Positions 28,991 to 37,789 of a stretch of DNA of 64,000 bases are shown in pieces. The translations under genes were made by a program, and so were the position numbers. The first letter of the stretch is position 1. Every line of letters begins with the position of its first letter. Below the pieces are notes generated by a model. That model was not told where the DNA came from, searched no databases, and was given only the letters and a program-made list of their open reading frames with translations. This DNA comes from Pseudomonadota bacterium (GTDB lineage Bacteria > Pseudomonadota > Alphaproteobacteria > Sphingomonadales > Sphingomonadaceae), in contig JAIUPN010000003.1 of assembly GCA_020160755.1 (NCBI GenBank), forward strand, positions 282,366-346,365. Direction: 5' to 3'.

Positions 28991-31870
28991 ATGCCCCGTT
29001 TCCATCGCTTCGCTCTGGCCCTTGCGGTCACCACCTCGCTCGTCGCCGCGGGGCCCGCGTTTGCCAAGGCGAAAGCCGGGGAGGCGGCGCCGATCGCCGA
29101 CCTCGTGAAGGCGGTCGACATTCCCTATCAGGCGTTCACGCTCGACAATGGCCTGCGCGTGATCGTCCACGAGGATCGCAAGGCGCCCGTCGTCGCGGTG
29201 TCGGTATGGTATCGCGTCGGGTCGAAGCATGAGCCGAAGGGCAAGACGGGCTTTGCGCACCTCTTCGAACATCTGATGTTCAACGGGTCGGAAAATTCGC
29301 CCGGCGATTTCTTCGAGCCGCTGCAACAGGTCGGCGCGACCGACAGCAACGGGACGACGAATGTCGACCGCACCAACTATTTCGAGACGGTGCCAACGGG
29401 CGCGCTCGATCGCGCGCTGTTCCTCGAAAGCGACCGCATGGGGCATCTGCTCGGTGCGGTGACGCAGGAAAAGCTCGATAACCAGCGCGGCGTCGTCCAG
29501 AATGAAAAACGCCAGGGCGACAACAATCCCTATGGCCTGCTGCGCTACGAGATTTTCGAGAATCTCTTTCCGACGGGTCACCCCTATCACCACAGCACCA
29601 TCGGCTCGATGGGCGACCTCAACTCGGCAAGCCTCGCCGATGTGAAGAAGTGGTTCACTGACAATTACGGCCCGAACAATGCGGTGCTGGTGCTCGCGGG
29701 CGACGTCGATGTCGCGACCGCCAAGGCCAAGGTCCAGGAATGGTTCGGCGATATCCCGCGCGGCCCGGCTGTGCAGATGCCCGCCGTTCCCGTGCCGACG
29801 CTGCCCGCGCCGCTGGCGAAGGAGGTCAAGGACCTCGTCCCGACGACGCGCATCTACCGCATGTGGGCGATCCCCGGCCTCAACGATCCCGAAGCGGTGC
29901 CGCTCCAGATGGCGATGAGCGTGCTCGGCGGATTGTCGTCGTCGCGCCTCGACAATGCGCTGGTGCGCAAGGACCCGGTCGCCGTCAGCGTATCGGCGGG
30001 CGCGCAGCCGTTCGAGGACGCAGGCATCCTGCTCGTTCAGGCCGATGTGAAGCCGGGGGTCGAACCCGCGGTTGTCGCGAAGCGGCTCGACGAGGAAATC
30101 GCGAGCTTCCTCGCGAGCGGACCGACCGCCGATGAATTGCAGCGCACCGCAGCCAGCTATCTGGCCGGAACGATCGCGGGGCTCGAATCGGTGGGCGGAT
30201 TTGGCGGCAAGGCGGTGACGCTGGCCGAGGGTGCGCTTTATTCGAATAATCCCGCTTATTACAAGGTCGAGCTCGACCGGATGGCGAAGGCGACCCCCGA
30301 ACAGGTGAAGGCGGTTGCACAAAAATGGCTCTCGCGCCCGGCCTTCTCGCTGACCTATACGCCCGGCGAGCGCACCGAGGGCGGCGAAAACCGCGGCGGC
30401 GCGGTGACGGGCGGCAAGGTGACCGCACCGATCCAGCCCGATCGCTACTGGAACGAAGCGCTCGGCGATGTCGGTCCCGACACGGGCGGCGCATCGTTCT
30501 TTGCCGACCGTTCGCAGTTGCCGGCGGTCGCCGACCTGACCGCACTCGACTTCCCCGCGGTCGAACGCACCCGGCTGAAGAACGGCGTCGAAGTCGTCTT
30601 CGCGCGCCGCACGACGGTGCCGACGGTCAATGTCGCGGTGAGCTTCGACGCAGGCTATGCCGCAGATCCGCACAGCGCACTCGGCACCCAGTCGCTGATG
30701 CTCAGCCTGATGGATGAAGGCACGACGAGCCTCGATTCGATCGCCTTTGCCGAGGCGAAGGAACGGCTCGGTGCGCAGGTCGACGCCACCGCCAACGCCG
30801 ACGAGACGGTGTTCAGCCTCTTCGCGCTGAAACCCAATCTGCGGGCCTCGCTCGGCCTGCTCGCCGATTATATCCGCAACCCGGCATTCGACGGCAAGGA
30901 ACTGGAGCGCGTGCGCGCGCAGCAGCTCAACCGGCTCAAGGCCGAGCTCAACAATCCGAACGCAATCGCATCGCGCATATTGGCGCCGGTGCTTTACGGC
31001 GCCGATCATCCCTACGGCATTCCGCCGTCGGGACTGGGCGATGCGAAATCGGTGACGGCGGTGACCCGCGATCAGCTCGCGGCTTTCCACGCGACGTGGA
31101 TTCGCCCCGACAATGCGCGCGTCTTCGTCGTCGGCGACACGACGCTCGCCGAGGTGAAGAAGGAGCTCGACGCGACGCTGGGCCAGTGGAAGGCGCCTGC
31201 GACCGCGAAGCCGGTCAAGCATTTCGACATCGCCATCCCGGCGCCCAAACCGCGCATCCTGCTGTTCGACCGGCCCAAGTCGCCGCAGTCGGTGATCCTC
31301 GCGGGCAAGGTGCTCGCGGCCAGGGGCGGCGACGAGCTTGAGGTACTGCGTTCGGCGAACGATATTTTCGGCGGCAATTTCCTGTCGCGGTTCAACACGA
31401 ACCTGCGCGAGACCAAGGGCTGGTCCTACGGCGTGCGCAGCCGCATCTCGGGCGACAAGGACCGGCTGACCTGGGTTGCCGCGGCGCCGGTGCAGGCCGA
31501 CCGCACGGGCGATTCGATCAAGGAACTGCGGAGCGACCTCAAGAGCTTCCTCGGCGACAAGGGGGTGATGAAAGAGGAACTCGAACGCACGATCAACGGC
31601 AGCGTTCGCGAACTGCCCGGCAGCTTCGAGACCTCGGGCGATGTGCTCGGCGGGCTTCGCCAGATCGTCAAATTCGATCGTCCCGACAATTATTACGAGA
31701 CGCTGCCCGCAACCTATGAAGCGATGACCGCCGCAGAAATCGACGCTGCGGCGCGCAAGGCGCTCAGCACCGACGATCTCGTTTATGTCGTCGTCGGTGA
31801 TGCCGCGGTGGTGAAACCGCAGCTTGACGGATTGGGTCTGCCGGTGGAAACGGTGTCCCTCGGTAATTAA
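28991..31870 (+). CDS. M16 family zinc peptidase, two-domain, secreted
   Basis: The product is 959 residues, starting at the ATG at 28991 because AAGAGGA sits five bases upstream; the ATG at 28985 overlaps that site. A signal peptide (ALALAVTTSLVAAGPAFAK) is followed by an active N-terminal pitrilysin-type half with the inverted zinc motif HLFEH at about residues 90-94. The C-terminal half (VNVAVSFDAGYAADPHSALGTQSLMLSLMDEG) has the same fold but no HxxEH, as in typical two-domain M16 proteins where that half only forms the chamber. Family members degrade peptides; this one would act in the periplasm. Confidence 0.94.
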   Translation: MPRFHRFALALAVTTSLVAAGPAFAKAKAGEAAPIADLVKAVDIPYQAFTLDNGLRVIVHEDRKAPVVAVSVWYRVGSKHEPKGKTGFAHLFEHLMFNGSENSPGDFFEPLQQVGATDSNGTTNVDRTNYFETVPTGALDRALFLESDRMGHLLGAVTQEKLDNQRGVVQNEKRQGDNNPYGLLRYEIFENLFPTGHPYHHSTIGSMGDLNSASLADVKKWFTDNYGPNNAVLVLAGDVDVATAKAKVQEWFGDIPRGPAVQMPAVPVPTLPAPLAKEVKDLVPTTRIYRMWAIPGLNDPEAVPLQMAMSVLGGLSSSRLDNALVRKDPVAVSVSAGAQPFEDAGILLVQADVKPGVEPAVVAKRLDEEIASFLASGPTADELQRTAASYLAGTIAGLESVGGFGGKAVTLAEGALYSNNPAYYKVELDRMAKATPEQVKAVAQKWLSRPAFSLTYTPGERTEGGENRGGAVTGGKVTAPIQPDRYWNEALGDVGPDTGGASFFADRSQLPAVADLTALDFPAVERTRLKNGVEVVFARRTTVPTVNVAVSFDAGYAADPHSALGTQSLMLSLMDEGTTSLDSIAFAEAKERLGAQVDATANADETVFSLFALKPNLRASLGLLADYIRNPAFDGKELERVRAQQLNRLKAELNNPNAIASRILAPVLYGADHPYGIPPSGLGDAKSVTAVTRDQLAAFHATWIRPDNARVFVVGDTTLAEVKKELDATLGQWKAPATAKPVKHFDIAIPAPKPRILLFDRPKSPQSVILAGKVLAARGGDELEVLRSANDIFGGNFLSRFNTNLRETKGWSYGVRSRISGDKDRLTWVAAAPVQADRTGDSIKELRSDLKSFLGDKGVMKEELERTINGSVRELPGSFETSGDVLGGLRQIVKFDRPDNYYETLPATYEAMTAAEIDAAARKALSTDDLVYVVVGDAAVVKPQLDGLGLPVETVSLGN

Positions 31871-31896
31871 CATCAGTTTCAGTAAGGAGAGCCCAG

Positions 31897-32199
31897 ATGT
31901 CTCAAGTCGATGGCAGCTATGATTGCGTAACCAAGTCGCCGATGGGCGATCAGAAGTCGGTTTTCACCGTGAATAGCGACGGCGGCAGCTTCACCGGCCA
32001 GAACGCCGGCGCGATGGGCTCGCTCGATGTCGAAAATGGCAAGGTCGACGGCAACAAGCTGACCTGGACCATGAACATGAAGGTGCCGATGCCGATGACG
32101 CTCGAATGCGAAGCGACGATCGACGGCGACGCGCTGACCGGCACGATCAAGGCCGGTGCATTCGGTTCGATGGCGATGACCGGCACCCGCCAGGGCTGA
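31897..32199 (+). CDS. Small beta-rich protein of unknown function
   Basis: The 100-residue protein has no signal peptide. Alternating Gly and beta-forming residues (DGSYDCVTKSPMGDQKSVFTV, SLDVENGKVDGNKLTWTMNM, TGTIKAGAFGSMAMTGTRQG) suggest a small calycin-like beta barrel. It is common in sphingomonads without a described function. AAGGAGAG upstream of the ATG at 31897 gives strong translation, and codon use is biased, so it may be abundant. It follows the M16 gene by 26 bases and is followed by a terminator. Confidence 0.75.
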   Translation: MSQVDGSYDCVTKSPMGDQKSVFTVNSDGGSFTGQNAGAMGSLDVENGKVDGNKLTWTMNMKVPMPMTLECEATIDGDALTGTIKAGAFGSMAMTGTRQG

Positions 32200-32221
32200 G
32201 CCACTATCTGCAAGCCAGCGA

Positions 32222-32261
32222 AGGGCCGTCCGCTCCTGTAACGGGGGCGGGCGGCCCTTTT
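32222..32261 (+). terminator. Terminator after the small beta-rich protein gene
   Basis: AGGGCCGTCCGC (32222-32233) and GCGGGCGGCCCT (32247-32258) pair over 12 bases with one mismatch around a 13-base loop, and TTTT follows. Confidence 0.8.
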
Positions 32262-32332
32262 GCGTTGCATAGCAATGCCCTTGGCCATGAGGGGCTATCC
32301 AAAGCGGCGGGTTAGGCGCATAGGCTGCTGCC

Positions 32333-33577
32333 ATGCACAAACCGGCCCAATCCCCCCAACGGAGCCTGCCGGGCGCCCGTGAAATGGTCGTCATGATGGC
32401 GATGGTGATGGCGCTCAATGCGCTCGCTATCGACTCGATGTTGCCCGCACTGCCCGCGATCGGCGAATCGCTGGGGGTCACCGTTGCGAATGATCGTCAG
32501 CATGTCATCTCGGTCTATCTGCTCGGCATCGGTTTCGGCTCGCTGCTTTACGGTCCGCTATCGGATCGCTTCGGGCGCAAGGGGGTGCTCGTCCCCGCGC
32601 TGTTCGCCTATCTGGCGCTGTCGATCGGTTGCGGCCTCGCGACCAGCTTTACCATGCTGCTTGTGCTGCGCTTCATCCACGGGCTGGTCAGCGCGGCGCT
32701 CGGCGTCATCGTCGTCGCGGTGATCCGCGACCTGTTCGCAGGCGACGCGATGGCAAAGCGGCTGTCGCTGATCTTCCTCGTCTTCATGATCGTACCGATC
32801 ATCGCACCGACGATCGGCGCGGGGATTGCGGCGGTTGCGGGCTGGCGCGCGATCTTCATCGTGCTTGCGGTGATGTCGATCGTGATGCTGCTCTGGCTCC
32901 GCCGGCTTCCCGAAACGCTCGATCCCGCCGACGTGCGGCCGCTCGACCTCAAAACGATGATCGCGGGCTGGGCGACGGTGACGCGCCACCGCCGCGCGGC
33001 GGGCTATATGATCGCGTCGGGGATGATGCAGGGTGCGCTCTATGGCTATCTCAACAGCAGCGAACAGATCATATCGGAAGTGTTCGGTGCGCAGGCGCTG
33101 TTCCCGCTGATCTTCGCCTGTGTCGCGATCGGTATCGCGATCGCCAATTTCTCCAACGCCGCGATCGTCGAGCGTTTCGGCGCGCGGCGCGTGTCGCAGT
33201 CGGCGGTCTTCGCTTTCATGGCGACCTCGATCCTGCAGATCGTCGCGGCGCTGAGCGGCGTCGAGACTCTGTGGATGTTCACCGCGCTGATGATGGTCAA
33301 CGTCGGGCTTGTCGGTTTCATCGGCAGCAATTTCGGGTCGATCGCGATGGAGGATTTCGGCCATATGGCGGGCGTCGCATCGTCGTATCAGAGCTTTGCC
33401 AAGACGCTGCTCGCGGCGACCGTCGGTGCGACGATCGGACAGCAATATGACGGGTCGACGCTGCCGCTGGCCTACGCCTTTCTGATCAGCGCCGTCGTTG
33501 GCCTCGCCCTCGTCTTCTGGGCCGAGCGCGGCAAGCTGTTCACCCGGCCGGGAACCGCGCCGAAAAGTCCTTACTGA
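32333..33577 (+). CDS. MFS drug efflux transporter, Bcr/CflA family
   Basis: The 414-residue protein has 12 predicted membrane helices. Motif A of the major facilitator superfamily is clear (YGPLSDRFGRKGVL, between helices 2 and 3), and ALAIDSMLPALPAIGESLGV in helix 1 is typical of the Bcr/CflA drug:proton antiporters. The substrate is unknown. No Shine-Dalgarno precedes the ATG at 32333, while a CATAGG at 32319-32324 lies just upstream, so the mRNA may be leaderless; this is a weak inference. No regulator gene is adjacent. Confidence 0.92.
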   Translation: MHKPAQSPQRSLPGAREMVVMMAMVMALNALAIDSMLPALPAIGESLGVTVANDRQHVISVYLLGIGFGSLLYGPLSDRFGRKGVLVPALFAYLALSIGCGLATSFTMLLVLRFIHGLVSAALGVIVVAVIRDLFAGDAMAKRLSLIFLVFMIVPIIAPTIGAGIAAVAGWRAIFIVLAVMSIVMLLWLRRLPETLDPADVRPLDLKTMIAGWATVTRHRRAAGYMIASGMMQGALYGYLNSSEQIISEVFGAQALFPLIFACVAIGIAIANFSNAAIVERFGARRVSQSAVFAFMATSILQIVAALSGVETLWMFTALMMVNVGLVGFIGSNFGSIAMEDFGHMAGVASSYQSFAKTLLAATVGATIGQQYDGSTLPLAYAFLISAVVGLALVFWAERGKLFTRPGTAPKSPY

Positions 33578-33620
33578 CGGCCTATCGGCCTGCGGTCGGT
33601 GACTGTCCGCTTTGGGGTGG

Positions 33621-33881
33621 TTAGCTGCCGCTCCTCCGAACCATCTTAGTCGCCCATCGCACGAGTAGGCCGATGCTAACTGCGATCACTACTGAGGGTG
33701 CAAGGACTTGCGTTAGAAAGCCATGCTTGCATGCAGTGTTGGGCGCACAGTCCCCGAATATGTCCATTGTCATGAGAAATATGAAAACAGGAGCGCCAAG
33801 GATGATGGCAGCAATGCAGCCCCGTCGTCCCTCAACTGTCATCCTTCTGCGGGATATTCTCTCGCCCATCCATGTTAGCAT
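33621..33881 (-). CDS. Small membrane protein of unknown function
   Basis: The 86-residue frame encodes two hydrophobic segments (CIAAIILGAPVFIFLMTM and VLAPSVVIAVSIGLLVRW) separated by a short loop with FGDCAPNTACKHG. Small sphingomonad membrane proteins with a FGDC.P...C loop are frequent, which supports this as real. The start could also be the second ATG (MGERISRRRM). GC content here is lower than in the surroundings. The flanks, 33578-33620 and 33882-33945, show nothing else recognisable. Function unknown. Confidence 0.5.
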   Translation of the reverse strand: MLTWMGERISRRRMTVEGRRGCIAAIILGAPVFIFLMTMDIFGDCAPNTACKHGFLTQVLAPSVVIAVSIGLLVRWATKMVRRSGS

Positions 33882-33945
33882 AGGGTGCAGCTAGATTTCC
33901 GCAATCGGTCGTTAGCTGTCGTGGTTCAATCATCTTCGGGCAAAA

Positions 33946-33969
33946 GAAAGGGGGCCGAAGCCCCCTTTC
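33946..33969. terminator. Terminator of the amino acid permease gene
   Basis: GAAAGGGGGC (33946-33955), loop CGAA and GCCCCCTTTC (33960-33969) form a perfect 10-bp stem. Read on the minus strand it runs into TTTCTTTTG, so it fits the permease transcript coming from the right. Confidence 0.88.
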
Positions 33970-33987
33970 CCTTTATCCTTCGAACCG

Positions 33988-35526
33988 TCAGTTGAACGAC
34001 GGGGCCGGCGGGACCGGCGGCGGCGGTGCGTCGGCGTCGTCTTCGTGCACCTCGATATGTCCCTGACCCACATGGCTGCGCGAGCGGCTGTAGGCGAAGT
34101 AGACGACGAGGCCGATACCAGCCCAGATCAGGAAGAGGTTGATGCTCTTCTGGTCGAGGTTGAAGAAGAGATACAGGCAGCCCGCGATCGCGATCGGCGC
34201 CGTGAGATAAATCAGCGGCGTCTTGAACGGACGGTGGCGGCCGGGATCGGTCTTGCGGATCACCATCACCGCGATCGACACTGCGGCAAAGGCGAAGAGC
34301 GTGCCCGAGTTCGAGATGTTCGCCAACTGCCCGACAGGGAAGAAGGCGGCGAACAGCGCGACCGCGATGCCCGTGATGATCGTGATCACATGTGGCGTGT
34401 TGAACTTGGGGTGGATCTTCGAGAAGGCTTGCGGCAGCAGGCCGTCGCGGCTCATCACGAAGAAGATGCGGGTCTGGCCGAACATCATCATCAGGATGAC
34501 CGACGGCAGCGCGAGGCCGGCGGCAAGGCCGATCAGGTTGCCGATCTGCGGCCAGCCGATTTCACGCAGCGTCCACGCCAACGCTTCCTTCGAACAGACC
34601 ACCGCCTGATCGCCGATCGCACCGCAGGCGGCGGCGAGTTCGCGGCTGCCGGGTTCGAGGGCGTGCTTGGCGGCGGCGTCGATGCCGACCGGCTGTGCGC
34701 CGACCGAGCCAATGACGCCGGCGGCGACGAGCAGGTAGAAGATGGTGCAGATCGCGAGGCTGCCGATCAGGCCGATCGGCATGTTGCGCTGCGGATTCTT
34801 GGTTTCCTCGGCCGCGGTCGAGACCGCGTCGAAGCCGACATAAGCGAAGAAGATCGACGCCGCGGCGGCGCCGATGCCGCCGATGCCGAGCGGTGCGAAG
34901 GGTTCGAAATTCTCCATGTTCATCACGGGAACCGCGAGGATGATGAAGAGCGTCAGCGCCGCCACCTTGATGACGACGAGGATCGCGTTGATCGTCGCCG
35001 ATTCGCGCGTTCCGATAACGAGGAGCATGGTGACGACGCCCGCGATGAACATCGCCGGCAGGTTGATCATGCCGCCGTCGAACGGCCCGAGCACCCATGC
35101 CGAGGGTATGTCTATGCTGAAGGCATGTTCGATCAGCCCGACCACATAGCCCGACCAGCCGACCGAAACGGCGCCAGCCGCGACCGCATATTCGAGGATC
35201 AGTGCCCAGCCGACCATCCATGCGATCAGTTCGCCCATCACGGCGTAGCTATAGGTATAGGCCGAGCCCGACACGGGGACCATCGAGGCCATTTCGGCGT
35301 AGCAGAGCGCCGCGAAGGCGCAGACGAAGCCGGCGATGATGAAGCTGATCATCATGCCCGGGCCGGCCTTTTGCGCCGCTTCGGCGGTTAGCACGAAAAT
35401 CCCGGTCCCGATCACGGCGCCGATCCCCAGCATGGTGAGCTGAAAGGCGCCGAGCGTGCGCGTAAGCGACTTTTTTTCCGCTGTCGCCAAAATGGCATCC
35501 AACGGCTTTACGCGGTCAAATAGCAT
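33988..35526 (-). CDS. APC-superfamily amino acid permease
   Basis: The 512-residue protein has 12 or more membrane helices and APC landmarks: LTMLGIGAVIGTGIFVLTAEAA in helix 1, FAALCYAEMASMVPVSGSAYTYSYAVMGE in helices 2-3, and FFAYVGFDAVSTAAEETKNPQRNMPIG, typical of YfnA/CAT-type cationic or branched amino acid transporters. The first 28 residues are cytoplasmic and the last 30 are Pro/acid-rich. Proton-coupled uptake is likely; the exact amino acid is not readable. It lies 102 bases downstream of pbpC on the same strand, with its own likely promoter. Confidence 0.93.
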   Translation of the reverse strand: MLFDRVKPLDAILATAEKKSLTRTLGAFQLTMLGIGAVIGTGIFVLTAEAAQKAGPGMMISFIIAGFVCAFAALCYAEMASMVPVSGSAYTYSYAVMGELIAWMVGWALILEYAVAAGAVSVGWSGYVVGLIEHAFSIDIPSAWVLGPFDGGMINLPAMFIAGVVTMLLVIGTRESATINAILVVIKVAALTLFIILAVPVMNMENFEPFAPLGIGGIGAAAASIFFAYVGFDAVSTAAEETKNPQRNMPIGLIGSLAICTIFYLLVAAGVIGSVGAQPVGIDAAAKHALEPGSRELAAACGAIGDQAVVCSKEALAWTLREIGWPQIGNLIGLAAGLALPSVILMMMFGQTRIFFVMSRDGLLPQAFSKIHPKFNTPHVITIITGIAVALFAAFFPVGQLANISNSGTLFAFAAVSIAVMVIRKTDPGRHRPFKTPLIYLTAPIAIAGCLYLFFNLDQKSINLFLIWAGIGLVVYFAYSRSRSHVGQGHIEVHEDDADAPPPPVPPAPSFN

Positions 35527-35628
35527 AATCTTCCCCTTTGGGGCGGCTGAGCTGCCGCCCGTCTCATGGCGGGGCAGACTAGCCGCTCCGCGCGTCAGCG
35601 CAACTTAATTTCACAGGGCAACTGCGGC

Positions 35629-37785
35629 TTACCGTACGGTAAAGCGAACCCGGTCGATCATCCGCCCGCCCGGATCGACGAGCGCGAGCATATGGCTGCC
35701 GGGGCGCGGCAATATCTGCTGGCCGGCGTTGGCGTCGCCGAGCGGCTGCTTGTCGAGGATCAGGCGGTATCCGGCGACCGATCCGCTGACGGTGACCGCG
35801 AGCCGCTGGCGGTCGATCGGAATGTCGGGGTCGAGTGCGTAGACGCTGCCGCTGACCGGGCTGGTGATCCGCGGGCGGCGCGCGGCTTGCGGCGCCGCGG
35901 CCATTTCGGTCTGGGCGGTGCCGGCGAGGAAATATTCGCGGCGCGGCGGTTCGCGCGTGCCGGGGAGGGCGATCCGCCGGACCTCTACGCCGTCGGCCAT
36001 TGTCGGCGCCTTGCCCGGATTGCCCGCATGAAGCGCGAGCATGACGTCGCGCCAGACGGGGGCGGCGCCCGAGGTGCCCGAGACGGCGCGCATCGAATCG
36101 CCCTCGAGATTGCCGACCCACACCGCGACGGTGAAGCGGTCGGACCAGCCGATGCACCAATTGTCGCGCATCCCCTTGGAGGTTCCCGTCTTGGCGGCCG
36201 CCCAGAAGGGGAGGCGGAGCGCGCTGTCGGCGCCAAAGGCGTCGGTGCGTGCCGAGGCATCGGCGAGGATATCGCCGACGATGAAGGCGGCGGCGGGATT
36301 GACGATCTGGCGCGCCTCGTCCGCTTTTTCGCCGCGCATGAAATGGACGGGGGCGTAGCGGCCCTGATTGGCGAAGGTGCGGAAGGCGTTCGCCTGTTCG
36401 ACGAGCGACACTTCAGCCGAGCCGAGCGCCAGCGAAAAGCCGTAATATTCGCCATCTTCGACGAGGCCGTGATAGCCGAGCGCCCAGAGGCGGTCGCGGA
36501 ATTGCTGGACATCGTCGATGACGAGCGCGCGGACGGCGGGGACGTTGAGCGACGAGGCGAGCGCGTGGCGCACGCTGACCGGCCCCTTGAAGCTGTGGTC
36601 GTAATTCTTGGGAACATAGAGGCCCGAAGCGGTGTCGAGCTGGACCGGGCTGTCATCGAGGATCGACGCGGCGGTGAGCCAGCCATGCTCGATCACCTGC
36701 GCGTAGAGATGCGGCTTGAGCGTCGAGCCCGCCTGCCGCCGCGCGTTGGCGCCATCGACTTGCGATGCGGTCGATTTGAGGCCGACGCCGCCGACATAAG
36801 CAAGGACTTCGCCGGACGCATTGTCGAGCACGACGACCGCACCGTCGCGCACGCGGTCCGAACCGAGGCCGGCGAGCTGGCGGCGCAGCGCGACGATCGC
36901 AGCGGTCTGGATGCGGCGGTCGATGGTGGTGGTGACGCGCTTGCCGGGCTGATCGAGCAGGCGGACGGCGAGGTGCGGCGCGAGCGCGGGGTCGAAACGC
37001 GCGGCGTGCTCGCCCGAGACGAGGGTTGCGGCGGCGGCGCGGATCGCGGTGCAGTCTTTCGCTTTTGCCGCCCGGCACGCGCGGCGGCCGAGCGCGTCGG
37101 CGCTGGCGGCAGGGTTGGGGAGGAGGCCAGCGAAGAGCGCGGCGTCGGTGCGATTCAGCTCGGCGGGTTTCTTGCCGAACAGGCTTTGGGCGCCCGCACC
37201 GATGCCCTGCGCCTCGCCGCGCAATGGCAGGAGGTTGAAATAGGCCTCGAGCATTTCGTCATGCGACCAGTTTGTCGCGAGCGCCTGCCCGGCGCGCATC
37301 TGGCGGAGCTTGGTGCGCCAGTCGCGCTTGCCCGGCCGGGCGAGGCTCGGATCGAGGAAGGCGGCGAGCTGCATCGGCAGCGTCGAGGCGCCGCGCGAGC
37401 GGTCGCCGGCCCCCCCCCCAATCGTCAGGCGCGCGCGGATCGCGCTGGCGATCGCAAGCCAGTCGACCCCGCTGTGCGACCAGAAGCGGCGGTCTTCGCT
37501 TTGTACGACGGCGGTGCGGACGGCAGGGCTGATCTGGCTCAGCGGCACCCATGCGAGGCGGCGGCGTTCGAAATTGACGCGCTCGCTGTCGAGCAATTGC
37601 CCGTCGCGGTCGTAGAGCCATGCTTCGCTTGGGCGCCAGTCGGCGCGCACCTTGTCGAAGGCGGGCATCGCGGGTGGGCGCGTCGCAAGATGCGCTGCGG
37701 TGACGAGAACGAGCGCCACGAGCGCGGCCCATGCGAGAACATGGGGCCAGCGCCGCCGGCGCCCGGGGACGGGCGACAGGCTCAT
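35629..37785 (-). CDS. pbpC: Penicillin-binding protein 1C
   Basis: The 718-residue bifunctional peptidoglycan synthase-type protein starts with a membrane anchor (VLAWAALVALVLVTAAHLA). The glycosyltransferase domain has the catalytic Glu in VVQSEDRRFWSHSGVDW and RGASTLPMQLAA. The transpeptidase domain contains AGSTLKP (SxxK), SSLNVP (SxN) and AKTGTSKGMRDNW (KTG). A C-terminal BiPBP_C-like domain follows (RITSPVSGSVYALDPDIP). A run of ten G on the coding strand at 37410-37419 encodes part of IGGGAGD just before the RGAST motif; the frame is intact here. It is four bases from the alpha-2-macroglobulin gene, an arrangement known in E. coli. Confidence 0.95.
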   Translation of the reverse strand: MSLSPVPGRRRRWPHVLAWAALVALVLVTAAHLATRPPAMPAFDKVRADWRPSEAWLYDRDGQLLDSERVNFERRRLAWVPLSQISPAVRTAVVQSEDRRFWSHSGVDWLAIASAIRARLTIGGGAGDRSRGASTLPMQLAAFLDPSLARPGKRDWRTKLRQMRAGQALATNWSHDEMLEAYFNLLPLRGEAQGIGAGAQSLFGKKPAELNRTDAALFAGLLPNPAASADALGRRACRAAKAKDCTAIRAAAATLVSGEHAARFDPALAPHLAVRLLDQPGKRVTTTIDRRIQTAAIVALRRQLAGLGSDRVRDGAVVVLDNASGEVLAYVGGVGLKSTASQVDGANARRQAGSTLKPHLYAQVIEHGWLTAASILDDSPVQLDTASGLYVPKNYDHSFKGPVSVRHALASSLNVPAVRALVIDDVQQFRDRLWALGYHGLVEDGEYYGFSLALGSAEVSLVEQANAFRTFANQGRYAPVHFMRGEKADEARQIVNPAAAFIVGDILADASARTDAFGADSALRLPFWAAAKTGTSKGMRDNWCIGWSDRFTVAVWVGNLEGDSMRAVSGTSGAAPVWRDVMLALHAGNPGKAPTMADGVEVRRIALPGTREPPRREYFLAGTAQTEMAAAPQAARRPRITSPVSGSVYALDPDIPIDRQRLAVTVSGSVAGYRLILDKQPLGDANAGQQILPRPGSHMLALVDPGGRMIDRVRFTVR

Positions 37786-37789
37786 CGCA

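Noticed and set aside
28880..31873. Open frame of about 1000 codons antisense to the M16 peptidase gene
   Set aside because: The composition is typical of an antisense shadow (Arg/His/Glu-rich, no domains), while the plus strand encodes a complete peptidase.
35629..35642. Perfect 14-bp palindrome TTACCGTACGGTAA, similar to TetR-type operators
   Set aside because: It overlaps the last codons and stop of pbpC and is about 100 bases from the permease start. It may simply be coding sequence; no promoter elements accompany it.
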